From: Mangifera indica
Lineage: Eukaryota; Streptophyta; Magnoliopsida; Sapindales; Anacardiaceae
Direction: 5' to 3'
Assembly: GCF_011075055.1 (NCBI RefSeq)
Contig: NC_058151.1
Span: 14,017,800-14,081,799 of the forward strand
Length of the DNA stretch: 64,000 bases
Part shown: positions 35,353 through 46,420 of the stretch, in pieces
How positions within the stretch are numbered: position 1 is the stretch's first letter
How the letters are laid out: every line of letters starts with the position of its first letter
Program-made: the position numbers and the translations under genes
The notes under the pieces: model-generated
Seen by the model: the letters and a program-made list of their open reading frames with translations, nothing else
Database searches by the model: none
What the model was told of the DNA's origin: nothing

Positions 35353-38103
35353 TTAATTCTCAACAATGAATTCTGGAATTTCTATTCTTGTATGTCATGC
35401 ACCGCCTTGTACTCTCAGCAAAACTTCGTCCCCCACCTTTAGTGAGGTCACGGGTATAGTAGTTTTCTTTCCTCCATTTTCTAGGCAAAATAGAAGGGAA
35501 AGTGTCAAACAATGTTTTTAAACCCAAACAGACCTTGACCTAGGGCTGGATTCGAGCCGAGCCAGCTCGAGCTCGAGCTGGCTTGGGTTGGCTCGGTTGA
35601 TTTTTTTTTAAATTTTTTATACAAAATGACGTCGTTTTGATTTACATATATACAAAACGATGTCGTTTTGATATGAAAAATGAGTCAAACCGAGCCGAAA
35701 ATGAGTCGAGCAGAAAACGAGTCGAACTCGAGCCGAGCCGAGCCGAGATCAGCTCGAGTTGAGCTCGAGCCGAACTCAAACCGGCCATAAAAAAAACCGA
35801 GCCAAGCCCGAGCTGGCTGCGAGCCGAGCTCGGCTCAACTCGAATCCAGCCCTACCTTGACCTAGTCAAAGAATTGGTCCATAGGCCGACCAGTCTGGCC
35901 AATAACATCAACATGACATAATTAATTTTTTAAAATGGCATTTAGCCATTATAATGGACAGAGTGGTTTGACCCAACAATTAAACCATGACCTAGCATTG
36001 ATTCACCTAGTTCAACTTTGGGTCAATCCAATCTAATCGCTAAAATGGGTTCAGCCATAAACCATATCGGATTTGTCACTGGTTCCCCATCAAACCATCC
36101 AAACTGGTCCAGGTTTTAAAATAGTAGTTTCAAACATGTAAACAAGGAATGCAAATAATAAAGCTAGAACTATTATTAATCAAATTAATATCTAAATGAA
36201 ACCTTGGAAGGGAGCAATTAAGGCGACTGTTTCCGCATTCTGTAGAATTATGCTGTAATGAGTTTGATGATCTGATCCCTGCAACAGCAGAAGCATACAG
36301 TGACATTATAAAAACAAACCAATGATGGTGTCAGCTAGTAGTTTTGAAAAATGGAGCATCAACATGAATTCATGCCGCCACAAATTCCATAAAGGATTAA
36401 AGTTAATTCTGTTTGCGCACAACTGGTGAACATGGAAACAAGTTTTCAGCACAATTAAAGCATCTAGGCAACAAAAATATTTCTCAGCACAATTTCATCG
36501 AAGCAGTGTTTCTCGTTTTGCACCTTCAAGAGAATACTATTCACAACCTTTTCTGCAAAATTGTTCTATCTTCAAGAAGCTTCAGAACTTCAAATTCTTG
36601 TAGGCAGGATTTTGATTACCTTGGAGCAATTGAGCCAAATTTGTCTGACAGATATTTGGTTGTAGTTATTACAGATTTTTCAGGCATATCAACAATGTTT
36701 TTAAGAAGCTCCAAACTTAAGATACAGTTCGTTCTAACTGCCAAAAGCACTGTTGCATAATTCATTCATACTCCAAAAATTCAGCCAATAAAATTAAATA
36801 TCTTTGGAAGAAAACTCCATTTGTTTAGATATGGTATGTAAGGCACAAACCTTTGCCTCTACAAGGATAAGAGGTCTAGACTCTATCTTCACACGACCAA
36901 CAATTGCTGTTCGCTGCTGGCCTTTCTGATCAACCACGATCACTTCTTTGCCAGATTTTAACTCTGAAAGGTAGCAAGTTTTTCCTCCAGGAACAAGCAC
37001 GTAGGCATGCACAGGTCCCTGCAAATTGAAACACAGCACTTGGTAATAGAAAAATAAATCAAGGAATGGCTTTATGGAAACAACTATCATTCTCAAGTAT
37101 GGAAAATCAATTTCTTCCCTTGACAAACAAATGGAAGAAAAGAGTGAACCATTAATGATCCCATAAAAAAATTATCATGATACTTTTCGTTGAATGTGGT
37201 AAATCAATCCAGTTTTGCTTATCTATGGGATGAACAGTCCCATCATAACTTTGTTCACATCCTTATTCACGATCTTAGAAAAGCACAAATCACCAAAGCT
37301 TTGTTTATATGTGGCATTAATTGACCAATTTCTTCCACTGAAAATAATTGATTGAATAATGAATGCTATCTGCAGAAACTTCAAAGAGAAAACTCACAGC
37401 ATTGATTCGAAAAGGCCTGCTGGCAATGTAGTTTGACTCCAAGCATTCAGAGTGGACAAGGAAAAGTCCCCTAGCAAAGGACCCAACCTATAAAGAGCGC
37501 TTGTGCAAATAAGAATAAGGCATAAAATATAGTTAACTTAGACAAACCGGAAGATCCACCTGCAGAATGGAGATTAGAAGCATACTCGAAGTCCTTCACC
37601 AGGTCTCATGAGGCTACAAAGATCCACGCAAACTCGATCACCCATTCCTATTACATCGACTTGAGTTACATTGGCTTTGGTCAAGCTCAGGAGATTGCTT
37701 ACTTCATTCCTTCTGTCAAAATATTCCTGATGATTTTGTAAAAGATAAGGAACTTGTCTGACTTATTGAGAAGCCTAGCCAAGGACAAGTTACCTTTAGC
37801 TCAAGAACAGCTTCATCATCCTCAACTTTCAGTACAACTCCACCCAGGCCTTGCTCTAAGGCCTATAAACACAAAAAATTCACAATAAGTTTGAGGAGCA
37901 GAAATAAAATATGAAACTAAGTTTTGTCAAATATTGAGTTAATTAAGTGGTTTCCAAAGAACAGTATTAAGGGATACCTCAAGAAAAATTTGGGCTTCAG
38001 AGGGAGTTTTTGAGATTGCAAATACAGTTTTTTTACTGCCTTGGAATGCTGCAACAATATTTTCTGCAGGTGTAACCTATGAAACACAAAACCAGGGCCT
38101 AAC
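35353..38103 (-). pseudogene. 3-dehydroquinate synthase-like pseudogene (5'-truncated, with nonsense codon)
   Basis: A paralogue of the intact gene at 46421-50137. Exons corresponding to 4-10 are present between about 38076 and 35353 and keep frame. Exons 1-3 are missing: homology to the intact copy stops at about 38103, inside intron 3. In the last exon, CGA of the intact gene is TGA (complement at 35395-35397), a C-to-T change at a CpG, removing the last 14 residues. Exon 6 also ends with Arg (CGA) where the intact copy has Leu (CTA). The intron between the last two exons carries a hAT MITE (35541-35854). With no start region and a stop codon it is very unlikely to make a working protein. 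Confidence 0.9.
35541..35854. mobile_element. Non-autonomous hAT MITE with perfect 8-bp TSD, in an intron of the DHQS-like pseudogene
   Basis: A 314-bp element. Termini are TAGGGCTGGATTCGAG and its inverted copy, with an 8-bp duplication CCTTGACC at 35533-35540 and 35855-35862. The interior has GAGCCGAGC/GCTCGAGCTCG arms around two ACAAAACGA.GTCGTTTTG palindromes. The paralogous position at about 46600 has no insertion and only one copy of the target (CCTGGACC), giving a natural empty site. Confidence 0.9.
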
Positions 38104-38305
38104 GGCCAAACCCAAGTTTAAATGAGTCACTTTATATATGACAAGTGGCTTTGGGTATAAGAAGCATAGACCAAACAACCTGACCCAAGTTAAGTCACTC
38201 TATTATGACAAGTGTCAAATATTAAATCAAGCTTAACAGTCATGAGCTTTGCAACCCAAAACACTCAAATTTACTGTTTTGTCCAATTTTGTTGATGATT
38301 GTTCA

Positions 38306-38380
38306 TTATCCTGCAAGATAACATGTGAACAGGGTAGCCCATATGAACATCACTCTAAAAGTGAAGGATGTGAACGCCAT
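38306..38380 (-). pseudogene. Third LRR-RLK remnant (signal-peptide stub, copy C)
   Basis: The start codon is at 38380 (minus). The first 24 codons parallel the signal peptides of the receptor kinases at 33485 and 43195 (shared FTSFT and IWATL motifs), then an in-frame TAA at 38306-38308. The DNA just upstream (about 38381-38540) also matches the promoters of copies A and B. Everything downstream of the signal peptide is gone; within 200 bp the sequence meets the broken DHQS-like pseudogene. It is a deletion relic. Confidence 0.8.
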
Positions 38381-40534
38381 GTTCAAAAGTTTTTGCTTGA
38401 TGTTCTCCACCTGTCCAAAAGCAAGTTTATATATAATAAGTTTGACGCTAACCAAACCTCTTAGGGCTCGAGAATTCTGGGCCTTAGAAAATTATGAAAA
38501 AATTCCATTTAAGTGGTCACTTCTTCACAAAGATTTATAGATAAGGAAGCTAGCAGAAGTCAAGGTCTTTCTGCGTTAATTTTGGTTAAGATGGAAGGCA
38601 TTTCCACACAAAATTTGTCCTGCTAAAACATTCTTCCGGGGCAAGCTTCAAAGTATAGCAACCTTTGTCATTAGAATTCTGGTGTTGACACAAGCACGGA
38701 GTGAGCACAGGTCTTCTGGGCTCTATATATAATTCTAGACCAATATGTCCAAGATTATATCGATACTTGCAAAATAATGTTCTGAGAAGAAACAACGATA
38801 ACACAAAGTTTTTATGAAAACACAATGGAAAACAAGGGAGACAGAAATCCAAAATATTAGGTATTTCTTCTAGACTAAATTTAGGGTGCATCATATACAA
38901 GAAAATTCTTTTGGAATACATGTATAGATAAAGAGAGAAAACTCAAAGTCTTGGTTTATTTTTTGGTTAAGACTGAAGGCTTTTCCACAAGAACAATTGA
39001 CCAAACTAAACAATTCTCCAGGGTAAGCAAGCTTATCAATTTTAGGTCTAAATGGGACACGTCTTCACAAGATGACAACAAAACTACTTTGACCAGCTGA
39101 AGCTTCATGGCATAGCAACCTTTAATTTGTCATTAGAACTACTGTGTAGACTCAACCTGGAAAATTGGTAGGCGGGGAGTTCTGCTTATAAGAGGAGCAG
39201 GATGTAAAAGAAGCAGAAGAGAATTAACAGGGGAATAAAGATGTGGAAGAGAATTTGATTTTATTGATTTTTCATAATGACACCAAAAAGATATATGAAC
39301 AGATTCTAATTTCGGAGAAATACATGATTCTAGCAATTCAGTTGAACAGATTTTTCATTCTTTAAGTTTTTAAGAAAGAGAGTTTAGAAAAGATGCAGGT
39401 AAAGAAGATGAGAAATTAATAATGAAGTTGGCAGACAACCACTGTGAATTTCCCAACGCTTATAATGGAAAAAAAGAGTGCAAAAAAAAAAAAATACTAC
39501 CATTTTTCACAAGACTTAATTGGCCTTGATTTTCCCCAAGCACAATGAATTAAAAATGTAGCTGGCAGACAACCACTGTGAATTTTACAGTTATAGAAGA
39601 GAGGAAATGAAGTAAAAACAAAGGAACGCAGTCGCAATAAGATGAATTTGAAGCAGGGGAGTGCCGCGGGATTGATTTTTTACTGCTGCTGCATGAAGTT
39701 TCTGTATTTCAGTTGAGAAAAATGTTATGCTGTTTACTGTAAAGAGAAATGGCAGAAAGCTGCGGGTAACATTTTTTTGCAAACTCATTTCTACTACTGA
39801 TTTCATTGTGATTTGATGACTCCGGGTTTGAAAGGTGAAAAATGTTAGGTTTTAGATTTTGTTGCTTCTGATAGAAGCTGCTTTGAGGAGTTGGAAGAGA
39901 ACAAAAATTTTAGTGATATCATGTTTGGCAACAAGAAGAAGGTGCAGATTAATGGCCTTGGGACTGTTTGCCTTAGATTATACAATGGTATTGTTTGGAA
40001 TCTTTGTCATGTGAGGTAAACACCGAGCTTAGCCATAATTTAATTGCTTTGGGCGGGTTAGCTTCTCATGTGAATACATACATTGGACAAAGTGAAAGGT
40101 GCAAAGTGTACATGAGCTGCTCCTACTCAACTCATGTTGAATCGGGCTTGGCTCAATTAAAGTCAAGCAAGGTTTGAGCTCAAGCTTGTAGTTTCTTGGC
40201 TTGGCTTGTTTGTGACTTAGCTCAAGTATAATATCATTAATCTTTTAAATTTATAAATCTAACACTTACACTTCTAAAATTTTATTTTTTGACTTCGAAT
40301 ATGAGAGACAATTAATAAATATACAAGTTTATCTTTTCAAGTAATTTTTTAATCAGCTGAATTCATGGAAAAACTTTTTGGTTTCTAGTTTAACATTCAC
40401 AAACGGTAAAGCTAAATTCATGATCTTTCTAAATGCAAATATTAGAGCATATCCTGAAAAGTTGCTTTACGATATAAAAGATACAAAGTACATTAAGAGA
40501 AACAACCTTAAAAAAGGGGCCAAACTACAGATTA
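38381..40534. other. Spacer between duplication units
   Basis: No gene. 38381-38540 is receptor-kinase promoter paralogue. About 38590-38930 and 39000-39330 match other spacer blocks (33700-34030, 44640-44880). About 40110-40330 has repeat-type DNA. From 40330 the sequence is the 3' flank of receptor copy B. Confidence 0.6.
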
Positions 40535-43195
40535 TTACGGTGAAACACAATTATCAACTGCCTCCATATTTTGGTATCTTATCTCTGAGATTGAAATCTC
40601 ATGAAATGGTTTTTCCAGTGGTGTCTTCTTGCTGCTAATAAATTCATGAGACACTTCGTACATTGTAGGTCTAGACTTTGGTTTAGAACACAAGCAAGCA
40701 AATGCTATTCTTGCAATATGAGCAATATCTCGAAGAACCCTTTTGTCCAAAGGAGGTGGAAGGTGTGGGTCTAATACATCAATAAGCATCATATTTTGTT
40801 TAGAAGAAGATGATGATGACGAAAGTAGTTCCTCGGGATGATGACCCATCAATGTTTCTAATGCCACAACTCCAAAACTATAGACATCACATTTCTCAGT
40901 CACAACCATGGTGTAGGCAAGTTCTACACAAAAAATTAAAAAGCATTTAGGAGGTAAAACAAAAATATGTTTATTTACTTTACTTTCAAGCAATTAATGG
41001 CATAAAATATATCTGGTGTATATAGATTCTATTTTTGTAATTTGCATCCACTATAAATTTATAACAGTAACATATAATTATGAGGAGGGTAGTTGAGTAA
41101 TTCACCTGGGGCTATATATCCATATGTTCCTGCTAAGATGGTTCTATTAGAAGAGTCAGGATTTATTAGTCTAGCCAACCCAAAGTCAGCAACAGATGCT
41201 TCCAATTCTGAGTTTAGTAGAATGTTGTTGCTTGATATGTCACGGTGAACAATTGATGGTACACAATCATGATGTAAGTATGATAAAGCATGTGCAATAT
41301 TCCTCACAGTGTTCACTCTCTTACCCCAATCTAACTCAATAGCTTCATCATCTGTACGTAGAATGCAAAACAAGCTTCCTCTCTCCATGTACTCATAAAT
41401 CAAAAACATGCATCTTTTGTGTAAACAAAATCCATAAAGCTTCACAATATTTCGATGTCGTATTTCAGATAATATAAGAGCTTCATTTTGAAAACTATTA
41501 AGGAAAGTCAATTCCTCTGATTCTGAACTGTGAAGCTTCTTCAAAGCAACTACTTTGTCATTTGGTAATTGTGCCTTGTAGACACTACCATAAGCTCCAG
41601 TTCCAATGCAATATTTGATGTCAAAATCCTCTGTAGCTTCAATCATGTCTTCAAATGCTATTCTACCGTCATAATTCCAAATTGAAAACACATCTCCATT
41701 CTTTGGTTCTCCTGTTTTGAGTATAGAATTTTTGTTCTTGCATTTAATGAGAAATAGGAATCCGATGATTGACATGATGAGAAATGTGGTGACGGGAAGA
41801 AAAATTGTAACATGATGAAAGACAGTATTTTTGGGTTTAGAAGGCGTGCGACAGGAAGGAAAACCATAAGGAACATTCCCACAGAGACCTTTGTTACCAA
41901 CAAATTGCTTTCCTCTAAAGCAGTATTGCAATTGAGTTGGAATTTCGCCCCCAAATTATTGAATGACAAGTCCAAGCCTTCGCATGACACAGTAGGAAGT
42001 TTTTTGGGGATGGTTCCAGAAAGTTCATTGTGCGAAAGATCCAAAAGAAACATGATTGGAATTTCTCCAAGTTGAGAAGGTATTCTTCCATCTAGTTTGT
42101 TTGAGGAAAGGTTGAGGTAAAATAGATGCTTTAGATTCCCAATCTCTTGAGGCAAGAGTCCTTCAAGTTTGTTAGAGGACAAATCTAGCTTAAATAGGTT
42201 GGTTAAAAGACCCAGAGTTGAAGGAATAGGTCCAGTCAGGTTATTACCACTCACTTTTAACTCATTGAGATTTTTTAGATTCCCAAGCTCTTGAGGTAAC
42301 AAACCTTCAAGTTTGTTAGAAGAAAGACGTAGGTATTCCAAGTGTGTTGAATTACATAGACTAGAAGGAATTGGCCCAGTGAGACTGTTATATGACAGTT
42401 CAAATTTCACAAGATTTCTCAATCTCCCAATATCTGGTGGGATAACACCTTTAATTTCATAAGTGTGAAAAAAATAATAAAGGAAATGTCAATGCATTTA
42501 ATTCCTTGTCTGTAAGGATATATAACAAGAAAAATAGGTTAGTAGCTTACCTGAAAGTGTATTAAAAGAAAGATGAAGGTATTGCATGTTTGTTAAACTA
42601 CCAATAGTCGATGGGATTGGTCCAAAGAGTTGGTTTGATGACAGATGCAGTTCCTTGAGATTGCTTAAGCCTCCAATCTCCAGAGGGATGACACCTAAGA
42701 AAAATGTATGGTAAGAAGAATCAATTAGTAGCTCATTAGATAATCTACTCTAAAGTAAAAAATTTGACCTTTGGAAGATCACCAATTAATTTCTGATAGA
42801 TTCCATTGCTAACCTGTAAGATAATTTTCGTCCAAATAAAGGAATTTGAGCTTTGAAAGAGCACCAATTTGTGGTGGAATTTCTCCGAAGAGATTAATCC
42901 TTGAAAGACTGAGAATTTCTAGGTTTGGAAAGGAAGAAAAGTTTAATCGTCCAAACTCGGCGCCGAAGTATGAATCGTGGAGAACTATCCCTGTGATGCT
43001 TCCTGCTGAATAGCAAGTGATACCCTTCCACTTGCAATGATCTGAAGTATTATAGATGTCGAAACTCCACCAACTGGTGTTAAGAAGAGCTTGTTTTTCT
43101 AGTTGTATTGATGATATTTCAGATGCTGCAGAACAACATGTCAAAAGGGTAGCCCATATGAACACCACTCTACAAGTGAAGGATGCGAACACCAT
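40535..43195 (-). pseudogene. LRR receptor-like kinase, MIK2-like (copy B, frameshifted)
   Basis: Exons 42814-43195, 42551-42694, 41106-42448 and 40535-40923 use the same splice sites as copy A. Between the last LRR and the membrane segment, copy A reads TTGGAGGGCGAA while copy B has TTGGGGGCGAA, one base shorter (plus strand about 41946-41952). The exon length confirms a net loss of 1 nt. Translation would run on in the wrong frame for about 90 residues and stop at 41658, giving roughly 438 aa: signal peptide plus LRRs without membrane segment or kinase. Past the shift the kinase frame is still open ([17 protein letters not shown] all present), so the break is recent, or is an assembly error. 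It has fewer LRRs than copy A because exon 2 is 144 nt instead of 360. Confidence 0.82.
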
Positions 43196-46100
43196 GTTTA
43201 AAATCTTTTGTGTGATACTTTCTACCTGTATTGAAATAAATTTATATATAATAAGTTTGAAGATAACCAAACCTCCATTTAATTGGTCACCCTTCAATCA
43301 TAAATAATGCTAGATCTTCTTGACTTGAAAAGGCTTGGACTTTGATAAGTTGTCGAACACAATTTAATTATATGACATGACAAGACTTGGACCTAGTTTG
43401 CATTGAGTTTGAGAAGACTTGAACCTGGTTTGTTGGACTTGGAACTTGATAAGTTGTCGAACGCAATTTAATTATATTAAATTGTCGATTGTGCCGGCTC
43501 TTTCAGAATTAATTTTAGGTTTAGATGGAACGCGTCTCCAAAAGATGGCAACAAAACTACTTAGACCAGCTGAAGCTTCACGGTAGAGCTACCTTTAATT
43601 TGTCTATTAGAACTACCGTGTTGACTAAACCCGGAAAATTGTTGGGCTGCGTGTTCTGTTTATATGAGGAACAGGATGTAAAAGACACAGAAGAGAATGA
43701 ACAGGGCAATAAAGATGTAGAAGAGAATTTGATTTTGTAGGATTTTCATAATGACACCAAAAAGATATATGAACAGGGCCTTAGCGATCTTCCACAAGCA
43801 CAATGAATTTTGCCAAACAAAATATTTTCGCACACAATGGAATCCAATATACAGAAATAAGCAAAGAACTTGAAGATATTATGATTTATGAATCCTCCAG
43901 GGAGGATCTCAAGTTTCAGAGTTTATCTTGCTAAAATCCGCGTTCACAGGATATTTAGAAGAGTTTCTAAACCAAACAATACAGAAGTGAAACAATCAAA
44001 GATCAAATTGAATCAAAGAATTTTTATTTGTTAAGAGTTACTGAAAGACCTCTTCAAACTGGAGATCATGCCTGCCTTGATGCTCATGTAAGTTAATATT
44101 AAAAAAAAAACACTAAAAAACATTTTAACATTTATGTAACTTATAATTACTTTCATGAATAAATGATTAAATATGCCCATATTTAAATTCAATTATGCTC
44201 CTAATGAAAATTCATTATGCCTATAGTGAATGTCAATTATGCTCATAATGTAAGTCATTAAGAAGATACAATTAATCACATTCATAAATCTTTAATTTCA
44301 TGTTTTTCACATAGTTTTGAAAAATAAAACATACTCGAATCCATTATATTCTGAAACGTGCAAAGTATAACGAGAATTGTAGAAGAAAATTTTTAAAAAG
44401 TTGATTTCTCTTATTTAAGCCCTCTTCTTGAAGATGTAAGAGCTAATCATCTGTAATAATTTTATTATATCTGTTGTAAAGGGTAGAAAGACGATCAATC
44501 CCTATTTATAATATGAATAGTAACTCTCTATAAAAAATTATATTCTTATAATGAGTTATATTTTTTCATCATAAATTACATAATTTATAAAGAGTCATAT
44601 CTTCTCGTAAACCAATATAATTTCAATATTGAAAATCTTATCAATTTTTTGATTTATTTTTCGGTTAAGACTGAAGGCCTTTCCACAAGAACAACAGACC
44701 AAACTAAACAATTCTCCAGGGTAAGCAAGCTTATCAATTTTAGGTCTAAATGGAACACGTCTCCACAAGATGACAATAAAACTACTTTGACCAGCTGAAG
44801 CTTCATGGTATAGCAACCCTTAATTTGTCATTAGAACTACCGTGTAGACTGAACCTGGAAAATTGTTAGGCGGGGTGTTCAAATTCAATTTTAATTTGTC
44901 GAAGACGTGGACCTTTGTAACTTGTCAACGTCTAATGGCTCAAGAGAATTCTGGGCCTTAGAAAATTATGAACAATTTCCATGCAAGTGGTCGCATCTTC
45001 ACACAGGTTTATAGATAATTTTGGTTAAGATGGAAGGCATTTCCACACAAACTTTGACCAGCTAAAACATTCTTCCAGGGCAAGCTTCAAAGTGCAGCAA
45101 CCTTTGCCATTAGAATTATGGTGTTGACACAAGCACAAAGTGAGCCAAGCTCTTCTGGGCTCGCTCTATATGTAATTCTAGACCAATATGTCCAAGATTA
45201 TATTGAAAATTATGCAATAATGTTTTGAGAAGAAACAACAAAAACACAGTGATTTTTTGTAAACACAATGGAAAACAAGGGGGACAGAAATCCGAAATAT
45301 TTAGTTTTTCTAAGGACTAAATTTAGGATACATCATAAATAAGTCAGTTCTTTTGGAATACGTCTCCACAAGATGACAACAAAACTACTTCGACCAACTG
45401 AAGCTTCACGGCATAGCAACCTTTAATTTGTCATTAGAACTACCGTGTTGACTAAACCCAGAAAATTGTTAAGCTGTGTGTTCTGTTTATATGAGGAACA
45501 GGATGTAAAAGACACAGAAGAGAATCAACACGACAATAAAGATGTAGAAGAGACTTTGATTTTATTGATTTTCCGTAATGACATCAAAATGATGTATAAA
45601 CAGGGCAATAGCAATCTTCCACAAGCACAATGAATTTTACCAGATAAAATATTTTTCCACACAGTGGAATCCAATAAACAGAAATGAGCAAAAAACTTGA
45701 AGATATTATGAATCCTCCAGGGAAAATCTCAAGTTTCAGACTTTACCATGCTAAAATCCTTATTCACAGGATTTTTTGAAGAGTTTCTAAACCAAACAAT
45801 CCAGATGAAGTTGGAGAAAGATCACCACTCTTATCATCAATAAATCAGTAGATACAGAAATGAAAGAATCAAAGATTTTTAGTTGTGCATCAAACCAAAT
45901 AAACTGCAAGTCCTAAATTAATTCAATTATAAATCTTCGAAGATCAAATTGAATCATATAATTTTTATTTGTTGGAGTTATTGAAAGACCTCTTCAAACT
46001 TCAAATACGAGAGATAATTGATAAATATATAAGTTACTCTAGTCAAAATTTCTTACCTTGAGCTCAAGCTTTGCTTAAAGCCAATCGAGCCAAGCTCAAA

Positions 46101-46420
46101 CTTGACATTACTTTGTTCGACTCGACTTGATTGTGGCCTTAGCCTCAACTACAAAAAGAACTAATTCTTGCTCATGCCTTTTTGCTACGGGTACTTCCAC
46201 TTGATTTGGATAGAGATACTTTTGTGATTGGAGAAAAAACTGGTAATTGAGGTAGGCTCACTAAATATGGAGAAATAACTTTTAACATTGCATGATAAAT
46301 TTATTATCCGTTTGTCATTAGATGCAGATGCAAGACTTTCAGCAGGGCAGATATTACTTATTGACATTATAACAGCTACAGTCATGAACAAATTCAGCAG
46401 GAATATTTCATCATGCTTCT
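43196..46420. other. Spacer of duplication unit 2
   Basis: No gene. It holds the promoter of receptor copy B (43196-43290), a spacer block related to 38460 onward and 34030 onward (about 43500-44080), an unshared AT-rich insertion (44095-44640), and 44890-45985, paralogous to 33590-34690. Confidence 0.6.
44095..44640. other. Unshared AT-rich insertion in the unit 2 spacer
   Basis: About 545 bp interrupt an otherwise duplicated spacer. It has AT-rich sequence with TATGCTCATAATG-type internal repeats and a CCCTATTTATAATATG TATA-like stretch. It may be a solo LTR or another element, but no terminal repeats or target duplication were recognised. Confidence 0.35.

Larger units (their letters stand above)
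30293..38103. repeat. Tandem duplication, unit 1 (LRR-RLK plus DHQS-like)
   Basis: Homologous blocks: 30293-33600 with 40330-43290 (receptor kinases), 33590-34690 with 44890-45985 (spacer), and about 35000-38103 with 46040-48857 (DHQS-like). The offset grows from 10.0 to about 11.1-11.3 kb because of later insertions and deletions. Orientation is the same, so this is a direct duplication. Confidence 0.9.

Noticed and set aside
41059..41931. Separate short kinase gene starting inside receptor copy B
   Set aside because: The frame starts only because of the 1-bp deletion. The same exon is continuous with the LRR part in copy A, so it is the back half of a frameshifted receptor.
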